Part shown: piece by piece, positions 1-10,671 of the stretch
Numbering within the stretch: the first letter of the stretch is position 1
Layout: each line of letters starts with the position of its first letter
Source: Amoebophrya sp. A120
Taxonomy: Eukaryota; Sar; Dinophyceae; Syndiniales; Amoebophryaceae
Assembly (NCBI GenBank): GCA_905178155.1
Contig: CAJINV010000011.1
Span: 2,101,503-2,165,502, forward strand
Length of the DNA: 64,000 bases
Direction of reading: 5' to 3'
The notes under the pieces: model-generated
The model's input: only the letters and a program-made list of their open reading frames with translations
What the model was told of the DNA's origin: nothing
Databases searched by the model: none
Position numbers and translations under genes: made by a program

Positions 1-1940
1 GGACTCGGTCCCCGCGTCATGACCTAGGGGCCAGCTTTGGGCGCTTCCCGGAAACTAACCGCACGGCCCAGGGGCATCAAAAGCCCTAGGTCAGCGCGGG
101 GGCCCGGTCCCCGCGTCATGACCTAGGGGCCAGCTATGGGCTCTTCCCGGAAACTAGCCGCACGGCCCACGGTCAATGCAAAAGCCCTAGGTCAGCGCGA
201 GGACTCGGTCCCCGCGTCATGACCTAGGGGCCAGCTTTGGGCGCTTCCCGGAAACTAACCGCACGGCCCAGGGGCATCAAAAGCCCTAGGTCAGCGCGGG
301 GGCCCGGTCCCCGCGTCATGACCTAGGGGCCAGCTATGGGCTCTTCCCGGAAACTAGCCGCACGGCCCACGGTCAATGCAAAAGCCCTAGGTCAGCGCGA
401 GGACTCGGTCCCCGCGTCATGACCTAGGGGCCAGCTTTGGGCGCTTCCCGGAAACTAACCGCACGGCCCAGGGGCATCAAAAGCCCTAGGTCAGCGCGGG
501 GGCCCGGTCCCCGCGTCATGACCTAGGGGCCAGCTATGGGCTCTTCCCGGAAACTAGCCGCACGGCCCACGGTCAATGCAAAAGCCCTAGGTCAGCGCGG
601 GGACTCGGTCCCCGCGTCATGACCTAGGGGCCAGCTTTGGGCGCTTCCCGGAAACTAACAGCACGGCCGAGGCGCGAAAGCCCTAGGTCAGCGCGGGGAC
701 TCGGTCCCCACGTCATGACCTAGGGGCAAGCTCTTGGCGCTCCCCGGGAACTAACCGCGCGGCCCAGGGACAACAGCCCTAGGGCAGCGCGGGGACTCGG
801 TCCCCGCGTCATGACCTAGGGGCCAGCTTTGGGCGCTTCCCGCAAACTAACCGCACGGCCCAGGGGCAAAGGCCCTAGGTCAGCGCGGGGACTCGGCCCC
901 CGCGTCATGACCTAGGGGCCAGCTTGGGCGCGCCCCGGGAACTAACCGCACGGCCCAGGGACAAAAGCCCTAGGTGAGCGCGGGGACTCGGTCCCCGCGC
1001 CATAACCTAGGGGCCAGCTTTGGGCGCTTCCCGGAAACTAACCGCATGGCCAAGGCGCAAAAGCCCTAGGTCAGCGCGGGGACTCGGTTCCCGCGTCATG
1101 ACCTAGGGGCCAGCTTTGGGCGCTTCCCGGAAACTAACCGCACGGCCCAGGGGCAAAAGCCCTAGGGCAGCGCGGGGACTCGGTCCCCGCGTCATGACCT
1201 AGGGGCCAGCTATGGTTGGGCTCTTCCCGGAAACTAGCCGCACGGCCCACGGGCATTGCATGCAATGCAAAAGCCCTAGGTCAGCGCGGGGACTCGGTCC
1301 CCGCGTCATGACCTAGGGGCCAGCTGTGGGCTCTTCCCGGAAACTAGCCGCACGGCCCACGGGCATGCAATGCAAAAGCCCTAGGTCAGCGCGGGGACTC
1401 GGTCCCCGCGTCATGACCTAGGGGCCAGCTTTGGGCGCTTCGCTTCCCGGTCGGAAACTAACCGCACGGCCCAGGGGCAATGCAAAAGCCCTAGGTCAGC
1501 GCGGGGGCCCGGTCCCCGCGTCATGACCTAGGGGCCAGCTTCGGGCGCTTCCCGGATGGAAACTAACCGCACGGCCCAAGGGCAATGCAAAAGCCCTAGG
1601 TCAGCGCGGGGACTCGGTCCCCGCGTCATGATCTAGGGGCCAGCTTTGGGCGCTCCCCGGAAACTATCTAACTGCACGGCCGAGGCGCAAAAGCCCTAGG
1701 TCAGCGCGGGGGCTCGGTCCCCGCGTCATGACCTAGGGGCCAGCTTTGGGCGCTTCCCGGAAACTAACCGCGCGGCCGAGGCGCAAAAGCCCTTCCTAGG
1801 TCAGCGCGGGGACTCGGTCCCCGCACCATGACCTAGGGGCCAGTTTTGGGCGCTTCCCGGAAACTAACCGCACGGCCCAGGGGCAAAGGCCCTAGGTCAG
1901 CGCGGGGACTCGGTCCCCGCGTCATGACCTAGGGGCCAGC
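1..1940. repeat. GC-rich palindromic satellite array, about 20 units of about 100 bp
   Basis: About 20 head-to-tail units begin near 1, 101, 201, 301, 401, 501, 601, 695, 791, 887, 982, 1078, 1173, 1288, 1393, 1504, 1608, 1708, 1808 and 1904; the last is cut short at about 1940. Across each unit junction lies an inverted repeat: arms CCTAGGTCA and TGACCTAGG enclose GCGCGGGGAC and GGTCCCCGCG. Bases 1-600 are three near-identical copies of a 200-bp dimer of two unit types. Later units vary from about 92 to 115 bp through small indels such as extra TGCAATGCA. No reading frame is conserved. The function is unknown. Confidence 0.95.
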
Positions 1941-2180
1941 TACAAATCCGGCGCCAGTTTCTTCCTTTCATCTGTTCTCTTTGTTCGCGGTAGGCCAACG
2001 GGTCTAGTGTGGGCAAACAGAGGGGCTCCGTCCGCAGATCTGTCGCGGATCAGGGGGCGCAGGCCACACAGAGACGCCGGGCTGCAGGGGCCTGCCTGCC
2101 CAGTGCCATCCACCACGGCCCCCGAACTCGTCCCAGACAAATGCCGGAAGGTCGCCGCACGGGGACTCTGTCCCCGTGCT
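1941..2180. other. Unexplained GC-rich segment next to the satellite
   Basis: About 240 bp of unique GC-rich sequence lies between the satellite and a truncated introner. It ends in a short palindrome around 2158-2180 (CACGGGGACTCTGTCCCCGTG) that resembles the core of the satellite palindrome. Small ORFs exist on both strands but none looks like a real gene. Confidence 0.5.
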
Positions 2181-2375
2181 CGGACCTTGTTTGTCATGCA
2201 AAATACCGAATCCACATCTTGCCTTTAAGCACTCGGCGCATGACAAGTTTTGGACGCCCAAACAGGACTACATTCCATGTGCGGATTTGTCATGCAAAAG
2301 CTACATTTGTGGCATTGCTTCTGTTGCTGCTCATGCTATACAAATGAGGGGGAGGGGGGGTTGTGCCCTTTCATA
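2181..2375. mobile_element. Truncated introner element (family 3)
   Basis: The right end, a run of GAGGGGGAGGGG followed by a GTGCCCTTTCATA terminus, matches the complete family-3 elements at 4786-5003 and 34837-35012. The internal motifs TTTGTCATGC and GCATGACAAG are also present. The expected left inverted repeat and 5-bp duplicate (ACGAA) are missing. A rearrangement that brought in the satellite side has probably removed about 30 bp. Confidence 0.7.
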
Positions 2376-2817
2376 ACGAAAACAACAGCACCCCGAGCAC
2401 CAGCGGCCAGCTGAACCTTGACGGCTGCGCGGCCGCGACCATCCCCTTCCAGCTCCGCGCGCTCCGCTTGGCGTCCACCTCCACCCCCGCGGCGGCGGAA
2501 ACCCCGCGGGGCGAAGTCGGCGAGGCGCTGCTCTTACTCTGCTCGGCCACCGAGGGCAAGAACACGTTGCCGTCGTGGTCTTCATCTTCACGACCGGGGG
2601 CCGTCGTGGTATCAATCTTCAGCTTTACCCCCGCAGTCCCCGGCTGCGCGGAGTAGTCGTGCCGCAGAAGCGCGTCGTCCTCCCGGGCGGCCGGAGGCTG
2701 TATGCTCTGGTTTCGCATTTTGTTGAATTTTGAGTTCGTGTCCAAATCGTCTGTCTCGGCGTGGTCGTCAACGGCCGGAAGGTTCAGCTTCAGCCAGCGA
2801 AAACTACTCCCATGCAT
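2376..2817 (-). CDS. Hypothetical protein, 3' end lost at a rearrangement
   Basis: A minus-strand ORF starts at an ATG at 2817 and runs about 147 codons before entering the truncated introner at 2375. The N-terminus contains WLKLNLPAVDDHAETDD, followed by acidic and Ser/Ala-rich low-complexity sequence. I recognise no domain. The coding frame runs into the introner, as in other genes here, so a further exon would be expected downstream; that position now holds unique GC-rich DNA and the satellite. The gene therefore looks broken, or misassembled at the repeat. It shares its strand with all neighbours up to 23.6 kb. Function cannot be assigned. Confidence 0.4.
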
Positions 2818-3868
2818 AAAACAGAGGATCTACAAGAACTTCGCCTACATTTATTCACAGGCGCAGGATGAAAACAAGGGAGAGGGATCAACTATGTTTG
2901 TGATTCTAATTGTAAGTACATCAACAGGGTAGTTGTGATTCACACGACCACAAACGATGGGACACAACATCAAGCCTGTATGTTTATTAACCCATTAGCT
3001 TTCGGCTTGCCGGTCGCGAATTGACTTCTTACCATAGTGTTACATAAGTCCTAGACTCACGAAGTTCACGAATTGTCTTTCTTCCGAGAGAAGAGCAGAG
3101 AAGTACGACTTTTAATCATGTCCCTATGTTGCTCGATGCACGAAAGTCGGTGACGGACGGTACGTGTGTAAGCGAAAACTTTTGCACGGAACCGATGTTA
3201 TGCTCTATGTGCTAATCCAATGGCAATGAACCGATAAGTACCGATATAATTCTTGACAAACGAGATATGACTGTACCCGAGCGGGAGTTGTGAGTACGTA
3301 TCTACGGTGGAGAAGGCGAGAGACCGAGCAACAGGCGAGGCTTAGAGCAACCGATGGACGAAAGTTTTCATCCGTTAGTGGATCGAAACGAAATCATTCA
3401 GGACGTGACCGACCCTTCACTTTTGTTCTCAAGGCAGCGCCAGCGGCCAGGGGAAAACTACGAAATCGAAACTCGTAGCAGCTTTTCAATCGAGTTGCAA
3501 AACGCGCTAGCTTCCCGAAAAGTTCTGTACATGTATTCTGGTCGATTGGCCGCCGTGCGAGCAAGTGCTAGAACGGCGGCACAGCACAAGAAGTACTATA
3601 GAACAAACAAGCAAGTGCTGTGATTCGTGACTCCCTTTCTTGCGCATTGAAACAACTATTCACCTACGAACCGCAACAGTGCAGACCCGCGGAATTTGTT
3701 TGTCTGCGTGAAGATCATCTTGGGCCTCATTAAAGGAAAAGAACTATCGAGGCACAAACTCAGCACAGCATCCTTTCCCACAGGAATATAGATTTTTTTT
3801 TTCCAACCCGACAGGTGCAACTAGCCGTAAAATAAACGTCATATAATTCGTGCCTCAGCCCGCCCCTG
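2818..3868. other. Intergenic, no confident gene
   Basis: About 1 kb of moderately AT-rich sequence. A plus-strand ORF with an ATG at 3354 (89 codons, to 3623) is present but resembles nothing I know and lies opposite to the surrounding gene direction. I see no introners, repeats or RNA genes. Confidence 0.5.
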
Positions 3869-6002
3869 TCAGAGTGGCTTGACTATCTGGCGAAAGGTGA
3901 GATTTATCCGCTCCTCCGCGACCTTTGCGCGCTTCGGGAGGCTGTGCTGCCACAAGTGCTGGATGGGTCCGTACATCAGGAGTAAGCTCCCGGACTCTAG
4001 GGTAACCGCCGCTTTTTTCCCGTGGTCGGCAATTTTGCGGAACGAGCTATCCCGGCGTGGCAAAATGTTCTCACCCGATGCCCAATCCGATTGAAATAGC
4101 TACAAACGAAGAAGTTATAATTTGGTGCGTTGTGCATACGAAACTTGATCTTCCCGCCGTCGTGTGCTAAGCGGAGACTCGCAAGTAGGGCCGCACTTCT
4201 CTTTGCACATTTATGTCGTATTAATATAGCGTTGTAATATTGGCCAGCACGTACTGACATCAAATTATAAAAGCAATGCTCACACAGCAGCACCGGGTGA
4301 GAACGTTACTTTGCCGCAGGATAGTGAAACTCGCGCGGAGCGCCGAAGGACACGGATGCGATGGTGGGGTTTTTGCCGTACACCGCCTCGTCGTCGCTGT
4401 GCCAGCCCTGATATTGCAAGGAAGAATACCCCCTCCGCATATCAAAACGGAAATCTGTGGTGCGGATTTGTGGTCACAAATCAGCTTTGTCATGCTAGAA
4501 GGGAAAAGATGCGGGCTGTAGTGCTGGGTCGCGTGGGAAAGCCTTGCATCGTCAGCATGAGAGGAGGCAGCTGGAAGTGGGAAACTGCATGACAAATTGC
4601 CTGCAAATGAGGCCACAGCTGCGGCTCTTGGCCTTCTAGCAATACAAGTCGATTTGTGTACTCAAATACAGCATCAGAAATTTCGTGTTCGATATGGGGA
4701 GGGGGGATTTTTCCTTTTGATACCTGACTGTCCGCTCCCGATCGGTACCGGTTTAACAGGACGCTGTTGAACGAGGCCGTCTCCGTATGAGAGTGCACAA
4801 CTCCCCCTCTCCCTCATTTGTAATGCAAAACCCCAAATGCCGTTGGTGTATTGTGGCAGTGTTTGCATGACGAATTCCGGAAGCCAAAGCACGCACGACA
4901 TTCGGTGCGTAAACTTGTCATGCACAGGCTCCAATTGTGTTGGTGTTTGTGATGCTGTTCATGCCATACAAATGAGGGGGAGGGGGAGTTGCGCACTCTC
5001 ATACTCAGGTACTAGCGGTGCTGCTGCTGGCTGCCCCCCAGGGGACTGCTTCACGTTCACATCGACTTTAATACTATTCTGCGCTGCAGAAGATATCAAA
5101 ACAGAACTCTTACCGCCCATAGTAGAAATACTGCCAGAACAACCAGAGCTCGTTCTTTGCGCACCAGATGAACTACAACTTCTTTCCCCCTCCATCCTCT
5201 CCAGTACGGTCTTTCTCAGCTCCTCCAGGATTGGCGGGAACAGCCGCGCGTGCAGCAGTCGCCCAGAGTATTTGTAGCTGTGGTCCCCAAAGTAGCAGGT
5301 CAATCGGGGCTCGGGAATCTCCTTCCCAAACAGCTTCACGCTCCCCTGCGCCCACGGCATCTGCTGCTGCAGCTTGCGCAAAAGCTCGTCTGGGTTCTCG
5401 AAGGCGCGCGGGAGGTACAGCACCGCTATTGTGAGCAAAAACGTCCCCGCCCCAGTGTCAAGATGGGGAATCTGCTAGACAAATCCACAATGACAAGTTT
5501 GGCCTCGGAGTGTGGTCCTGTTTGGTTAGTGCAGCAGCATCACAGATCTAGTATATCATGCTGAGACGAGCATCACAAATTTCAAAACACCGCTAGAAAA
5601 CGCTTCTCATGGGGCTGCTCCGCATGACAAACATTTTGTGCATGCAGATTTGCATCACAACTATGGAGTGGGAACGTTTCTACATAGGATATCCGCGCTC
5701 CCTTCCCCATCCAGGAGGAACACCTCGTTTGGAGGAATCGCCACGACTGCGCGAACAGAATCCTTCTGGCCGATCTTGCCCCGATCTTGCTTTCCTGCTC
5801 TCTTTTGCACCCCGCCCGGATTGACTGCTTGTGCCGCGGACGAGCTTGCTTTTGATGTCCTTGTTGGGAACGAGCCGCCCACCTGGAGGTTCTTTGTCGC
5901 GGCAGACTTAGGCTCATCTCCCGGAGCCTTCTTGCGCACGGTCGTACTCGGGCCCGGGAGGAGGGTTCCACTCGCGACTTTCCCGCCCCGTTTTGAGGTC
6001 AT
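3869..6002 (-). CDS. AlkB-family 2-oxoglutarate/Fe(II) dioxygenase (ALKBH2/3-like)
   Basis: Predicted oxidative demethylase of alkylated nucleic acid bases. Five exons on the minus strand (6002-5692, 5421-5004, 4780-4723, 4406-4324, 4042-3869) join to 348 codons including the stop once four introners and one 5-bp repeat copy each are removed. Recognisable family blocks in order: a low-complexity N-terminus; FENPDELLRKLQQQMPW; TCYFGDHSYKYSG (substrate-lid region); FNSVLLNRYRSGAD; GWHSDDE, supplying the HxD iron ligands; PTIASVSFGAPREF; SLLLMYGPIQHLWQHSLPK with the distal iron-binding His; and INLTFR with the 2-oxoglutarate-binding Arg. The linker after the lid is unusually long and Ser-rich. 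The ALKBH2 versus ALKBH3 assignment, and hence DNA versus RNA substrate, is uncertain. All key catalytic residues are present. Confidence 0.9.
4048..4323. mobile_element. Old, degenerate family-4 introner, AlkB intron 4
   Basis: Termini TAT and ATA and diverged inverted repeats are still visible (plus-strand ends around CCCGGCGTGGCAAAATG and CGTTACTTTGCCGCAGG). The flanking 5-mers no longer match. Removing the element plus GCTCG restores the AlkB frame between PREF and FRKIADHG. It looks like the oldest introner in this gene. Confidence 0.75.
4412..4722. mobile_element. Family-2 introner, AlkB intron 3
   Basis: Inverted-repeat ends of the GATATGGGGAGGGGGGATT type, TAT/ATA termini, and a perfect 5-bp direct repeat CCTGA on both sides. 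It splits the catalytic segment between SGADSQ and GWHSDDE. Internal copies of GCATGACAAA and TTTGTGATGC-like motifs are present. Confidence 0.9.
4786..5003. mobile_element. Family-3 introner, AlkB intron 2
   Basis: Near-perfect inverted ends (TATGAGAGTGCACAACTCCC and its complement ending in CTCATA). Flanks are CTCCG and CTCAG, four of five matching. Removal keeps the AlkB frame. Confidence 0.9.
5427..5691. mobile_element. Family-4 introner, AlkB intron 1
   Basis: The ends resemble the TATCCTGAGTAAAAACGT consensus and its complement. Flanks ACCGC/TCCGC match at four of five bases. It interrupts the exon just before the conserved block beginning VLYLPRAF. Confidence 0.88.
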
Positions 6003-6698
6003 GTCTTGTTCTGGCAGGCAGGTAGGCTACTATAAGCAAAAGTGATCTAAAGTGTTTTCTTTTGACAAAAGCACAACACAACTACTTAGTACAGAGCCGT
6101 CGACGTGGCGTCTGCTGTCGCAGTCGCTGTGAAAGTCGAGCAATAAGCACTTATAGATCTACTTTTTGGGCACTGCAACGTTGCTGCTTCATTACAGTTT
6201 TGGTGTTATTACAGTTCTCATCTGCACGTAAGAGCGAAGTATCTACGTAAAAACGTAGTTGTAGAACAAACTTCTACTTCTCTACATCAAACACCGATTG
6301 CAAGTTACATCGCTGTCAATGACACGTCGAAACATAGAACAAGTACTGGAACTCTACTGTAGAATTCTCCACCTCTCGCGGGTCACTTAAGCGCGAGCCA
6401 GGGCACAAGGCTGCTTCGCTTCTTCTTCCAACCCACGCACGACGACCAAGAAGACAAAAATCTTCGTATCTGTACCTTTCATGTTTAAAACGCGATCATG
6501 AAATAGTTTTCATCTTAAACGGCTGATATTTATTTCACGTCTTTTTTCGCAGTGTCAAAGCCAAATTACTTATACGAGAGTTCTAAGCCATGATCCTAGT
6601 GTGTGTAATGTATGATATCCTGCTTGTTCTTTTGCCGCCCCGCAGTGCTGTCCACACACTCACATGCGCGTCCAGACACGCCGGTGAAAGTTTTTTAG
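6003..6698. other. Intergenic, no gene seen
   Basis: About 700 bp, mostly AT-rich, between the 3' end of one minus-strand gene and the 5' end of AlkB. I see no conserved ORF, introner or repeat. Confidence 0.6.
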
Positions 6699-8093
6699 TC
6701 AGTCTAGAATGCTCCGCAGATGGTCGCTGGAAGACCTCAGCCGTTCTTTCGCGTTCTTTAGGCGCACCGCCGTGTCGTTATCCGTTATCGTCTCCACGCC
6801 GAGGTGAAATCGATCCTCGAGCGATCTCGGCGGGTCCTCGTGGTCCTCTTCCGCGGACCTCTGGCGCTGCGGCGATCGGGACTCCCCAGGCCCCGACCCG
6901 TCCTCCGACGAACCTCCCTCCGCCACGCTTTCCAGCGTCGTCCCGGTGTTGGTCCGCTGGAGCGAGATGCCGCTTCCGGACCCGCTGCGGCGAGGCGGGC
7001 GCGCCTGGTGCTTCGCTGTGGCGGGAGAAAGGGTGTTTCCCGCGTGGGGTGATGACGTCGCTCCCTGTGGAGGTGGTCGTCCAAAACTTGCCGTGGAACA
7101 CGCCCTTGATCCAGGCGACCCTCGCTCCCCCGGGCGCCGAGGTGGGGACTCGCAGTCTAAAAACCCGACCTGATGTAGTTGACCCTCACGACCAGCGAAG
7201 GTGCGGCGGCCGCCGCCGTTCCCGAACAGGTTCAGGCGACAGGACCGTGGACAGCAGGCGCAACAACTACACGACCGCCCCGTCGAGGAGGCGCTGCCGC
7301 AGGTTTCGAAGGAGTCCCCCGAGTCGAAGCTGGTCGCGCGCTGTTCCTGTGCGGCCCCGAATGATCCTGCCGCCCCGTCCACAGTCGTCGCTCTGGTGCT
7401 GAAGGAGGCCGCGTGGTCAGGAGCGGGGGGATTAGTATCAGTGGGATCTTCATCGGAGGTACTAGTAGTCGCACTTCTTCCTCCACGACCATCAACTACT
7501 TCGACGGGCAGACACAACATTCCGCCGCGTGACATGTCTACAGCCATCGTGAACCGGCCCCACGGTACCGCCTCCGCGGTGGCCGCATTGGGGGAGTAGG
7601 ATTGCGCGGCCAACGGAGTCCGCAGCGAGTTCGGGCTCTGCGGATCCGCCGTCATCACGCAAGGGGTCGTGGGAGGTGCGGCGCGCACGAGGGACGACGA
7701 GGGTCCGGCGCCATTAGGCGCACCGTCGTCCGAGGGTGGTTCTACTGAGCCGGGTGAGCGTGGTGCGCTGGCCTTGCCACTTGTACCAGAAATTATTAGA
7801 CCTTGCTGGTCTCGGCTAATAGTACTATCCCCCTCCGTTCGCAGGAAGGCTGCATTGGGAACACCACTTCTACTCGTCGCGGCCGCACCCCAGAAAGAAC
7901 CTCCGTACGCCCCCAGCACCGGCCGGAATCCGTGGGCGACCGGAAGCCAGACTAACAAGGCCGCTGTTGACGTAGTCGCGAGTACCAGGATAGACTGTGC
8001 TGGCGCTGCAAATTTGTTTCGAACTCCGCGGCATGAAGATATCCTTCTAGGCGACATGTTTCTTGATATTCCGACTTCCTTCGACCTTATCAT
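6699..8093 (-). CDS. Hypothetical Ser/Gly/Pro-rich protein with one N-terminal hydrophobic segment
   Basis: A single uninterrupted minus-strand ORF of 464 residues from an ATG at 8093; a second in-frame ATG lies 12 codons later. A basic N-terminus (SPRRISSCRGVRNKF) precedes one hydrophobic stretch, ILVLATTSTAALLVWLPVA, at about residues 36-56, which could be a signal peptide or signal anchor. The rest is low complexity: Ser/Gly/Pro/Arg-rich with a Cys cluster (CSCCACCPRSC) near the middle and a charged C-terminus. I see no known domain. The opposite strand is also open over long stretches because the region is GC-rich, so the ORF alone is modest evidence. Strand agreement with its neighbours and the N-terminal topology favour this frame. 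Secretory-pathway targeting is inference. Confidence 0.5.
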   Translation of the reverse strand: MIRSKEVGISRNMSPRRISSCRGVRNKFAAPAQSILVLATTSTAALLVWLPVAHGFRPVLGAYGGSFWGAAATSRSGVPNAAFLRTEGDSTISRDQQGLIISGTSGKASAPRSPGSVEPPSDDGAPNGAGPSSSLVRAAPPTTPCVMTADPQSPNSLRTPLAAQSYSPNAATAEAVPWGRFTMAVDMSRGGMLCLPVEVVDGRGGRSATTSTSDEDPTDTNPPAPDHAASFSTRATTVDGAAGSFGAAQEQRATSFDSGDSFETCGSASSTGRSCSCCACCPRSCRLNLFGNGGGRRTFAGREGQLHQVGFLDCESPPRRPGERGSPGSRACSTASFGRPPPQGATSSPHAGNTLSPATAKHQARPPRRSGSGSGISLQRTNTGTTLESVAEGGSSEDGSGPGESRSPQRQRSAEEDHEDPPRSLEDRFHLGVETITDNDTAVRLKNAKERLRSSSDHLRSILD

Positions 8094-9597
8094 TTTCTCA
8101 CTGTGAATTTTGTATAAACTAGTTGTACGGCAGTCTCTTAGGGCCGAGCGCTCGGCGGTGGCGCCCACAGAGGAAGGGAAAAACAAAATAGTCCGCGAAT
8201 CTATGGTTTAGAAGAAAGTCAAAGTGTCACTACCGAAGGAAGACATACTGTGTTTCTAGGTCTACAGAAGACAGCGCACAAATCCTGCCACATGTCACGC
8301 TAAACAGGAGTGTCTTACAGCACGAGCTGCGACAGACAGAAACATAAAGATTACACAAACCACGGATTCAGGGCGGGATGCACGGGCTTCTTCTCCCTGG
8401 CAAGCAGGCATAAATGAAGGTCAGTCTCACGAAGACAAAGAGGATCTCGACCTAGATCTAGTAAAATTGACAGTGAGTAAGAAAAAGTGATCGCGGAAAA
8501 AAATCACACATGTTGTCCACGGCCGGATCCTATCAGAGATGAATGCTCCACATATAGTTCTGGATGCTGTATTCGAGCACACCCGTACTTTTTTCCACAT
8601 CGACAACAAACGAAGATGCTTCGCGGAAACACCAGCCACTGCTGCTGGTGCCACATTCAATTCCACCCCGAAGGATGTGTCAACAAACATTTTCATTTTA
8701 TATCAATCGTCTGCCGAACTGATTTTTCCGAGCTCCCGCTTGCACCCGCGACCACGGGCTTGGTCTGATTTCATCTCATCACAGCAGAAGAGTCTTACAC
8801 TCGCTTCCATGGTCGTCGCAAGGGCAAGTTCAGCAGCAGAAGAAGTCTTCCAATATGTCGAAAAAGACATTCTCACGAAGTAGGTTTCGATTGCGTCAGC
8901 GTCTGTCGTTGGTAGTACTACTAGCATGACAATCTACTCCACCATGGGGCCTGAGCTGCTTCCTTGCGAAAGAGCGGCGTCTGCGTCTCCCCCCCCAAAT
9001 TTCTACCTTCACGGCCCGCTTGCCCAAGGCGTTGCGCTCGCCGGGCTGCCATCCATCCGCTTCCACCCTGAAAGGAAAGTGCAAAAGGAACGAACGTCCA
9101 GCAACAAGCATCCGGGCGATGTAGAGCTCGCTGCAACTACCTTTGCAATGATCTCCCGTCCTGTCGACCACGTTGGACCCGCCGTATCTTTTCGTCTTCC
9201 GCAGCTCGCCATCTTCTATGCTTCACTACCGAGAAGAATCAATTATCCGGCGAATCCGGTCGTGACAACATACCAGCAGATCACGGAACAGTGCGTAGCT
9301 CGACGCGCATCTGCTCCCGCACTTTCTTCTCGCAACGCCAACGCAAGAACCGTTTGCACTTCCAAGTGTCGTCGTGCCAGGTCCCTGAAAATGTTGTTCC
9401 ATTAGCGGTGGAATAGTAGTTGCGGGTGAATTCATTATCGTAGCTTAGCTGGTGGAGTGGGGACGGGGAGGCAACGGCGAGAAGGACAGCTATCCCGACG
9501 TGTATGTAAGTACTTACTTCGAGTTCGACCTCCACCTGCACCTCCTAAAAATTGCCATCACGACAACTGCTCTTCGGACGCGACAGTCAGTCCGTCG
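8094..9597. other. 1.5 kb without a confident gene
   Basis: Several 70-115-codon ORFs occur on both strands. The longest with a true ATG is plus 8539-8883; the larger minus-strand frames begin at non-ATG codons. None shows a domain or clean exon structure. It may hold untranslated regions or a poorly conserved minus-strand gene. Confidence 0.4.
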
Positions 9598-10671
9598 TCA
9601 CCCGAGGGCCGCCTCCGCTGCCCCCGGCAGGGGTCCGTCCGGCGGGGGGTCCTTGCGCTGGAGATTTGTCGATCCCTTCCGCCGCAGGTCCGATACGACG
9701 TGCAGGGTTAGCAGCGGTGGAGTTTTCGACTGCTTCGGCGACGAGTCAGCGGCGGTGCACTGCAGGGGCCACGGGTTGGTTTGGTCCAACGCCCGCGGGT
9801 CGTCCAAGGGAACGGTGGCCTCGCCGACGAGCACGTCCCCTTTTTGCAGGTCCTCCTCCCATATGCATTCCAAAAATATATCTGGGTCTGGACACTTGTG
9901 TTGCTGAGACTTGCATTGCAGACTGGCTCCTTGGACGGCATAACCGCATGAGAAGTTTTCCTCAGCTTATTGCGGATTCATTCGCGTTTTAGCATTACAA
10001 ACTGAAACTCTTTCATCCAGCACGACAAAAATAAAAAAAGTGGCCCCCAATCGTATTCATGCATTACAGCTTTTCTTGCCCTTCAGATCTTGCATTACAG
10101 ATCCAGACCCAGACATATTTGCGATTCATATCCCACAAGGACACCAACACGACTGTCTGCGCTGCGTCGCTCGGCATTTGGATCTGGCAGTGAAAAACGC
10201 AGTCGCTGTATCCTGAGTAAAAACGTACCCACACCAGAGTTGTCATGCAGATTTGCCATGGCAGGAGCATTTGTGATGCGCAACCCCATGACAGGCATTT
10301 TCAATCGTGTTTGGGAACTTGTAATGCTGTAAACAGGATCAGCAGATCGATTTGTGATGCGGCTTTCCTTGCTAACTTGCACTACCTTACGGACTGAAGC
10401 TTGTCATGCGTGACTCCCAAAACTCATAGGTTTGTGTTGCAAAGTCCCCATCTTGACTCTGGTGTGGGTACGTTTTTAATCAGGATACGCTGCACCGCCC
10501 CGCACCCGGGTTCCCCTTCTGGCCCTGCGCGGGCTGGCGCCGGGCCGGCTGCTCGGCGGGCTCCGTGGGATACCGCGCCGTCACGTAGTATACGCGACTG
10601 GAGAAGAGGTCCGACGGAAGGATGTTCAGCGCCGAGTCGATGTTCAGCGTCAACTCCGAGAAAAACGGCAT
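9598..10671 (-). CDS. C2-domain protein
   Basis: Small protein built on a C2 beta-sandwich, a fold that often binds membranes or Ca2+. Three exons (10671-10488, 10203-10131, 9856-9598) join to 172 codons with the stop when two introners are removed. Typical C2 blocks are visible: SELTLNIDSALNILPSDLF at the N-terminus, CVFHCQIQMPSD, TVVLVSLWEEDLQKGDVLVG spanning the second introner site, EATVPLDD, and a final strand LLTLHVVSDLRRKG. Classical C2 domains bind Ca2+ with Asp clusters in loops. Here ILPSD and WEEDL supply a few acidic residues, so Ca2+ dependence is uncertain. The start ATG at 10671 is the first in frame. No membrane segment or second domain is seen. The partner and role are unknown. 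Confidence 0.75.
9862..10130. mobile_element. Family-1 introner in the C2-protein gene
   Basis: Ends carry the family-1 inverted repeat (TCTGGGTCTGGA and TCCAGACCCAGA), TAT/ATA termini and a perfect TCCCA direct repeat. Removal joins the codons of VSLW to EEDLQKG in frame. Confidence 0.92.
10209..10487. mobile_element. Family-4 introner in the C2-protein gene
   Basis: TATCCTGAGTAAAAACGTAC at one end and its near-complement at the other, with a perfect CGCTG direct repeat. Internal motifs TTGTCATGC and TTTGTGATGC recur. Confidence 0.93.

Noticed and set aside
1-1940. Satellite as a CRISPR array or telomere
   Set aside because: The units are about 100 bp with no unique spacers, and no short telomeric motif is present; the context is eukaryotic.
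6590-7402. Plus-strand ORF of 270 codons opposite the 464-residue minus ORF
   Set aside because: It lies antisense in a GC-rich stretch, has no recognisable domain and runs against the strand of all neighbours.
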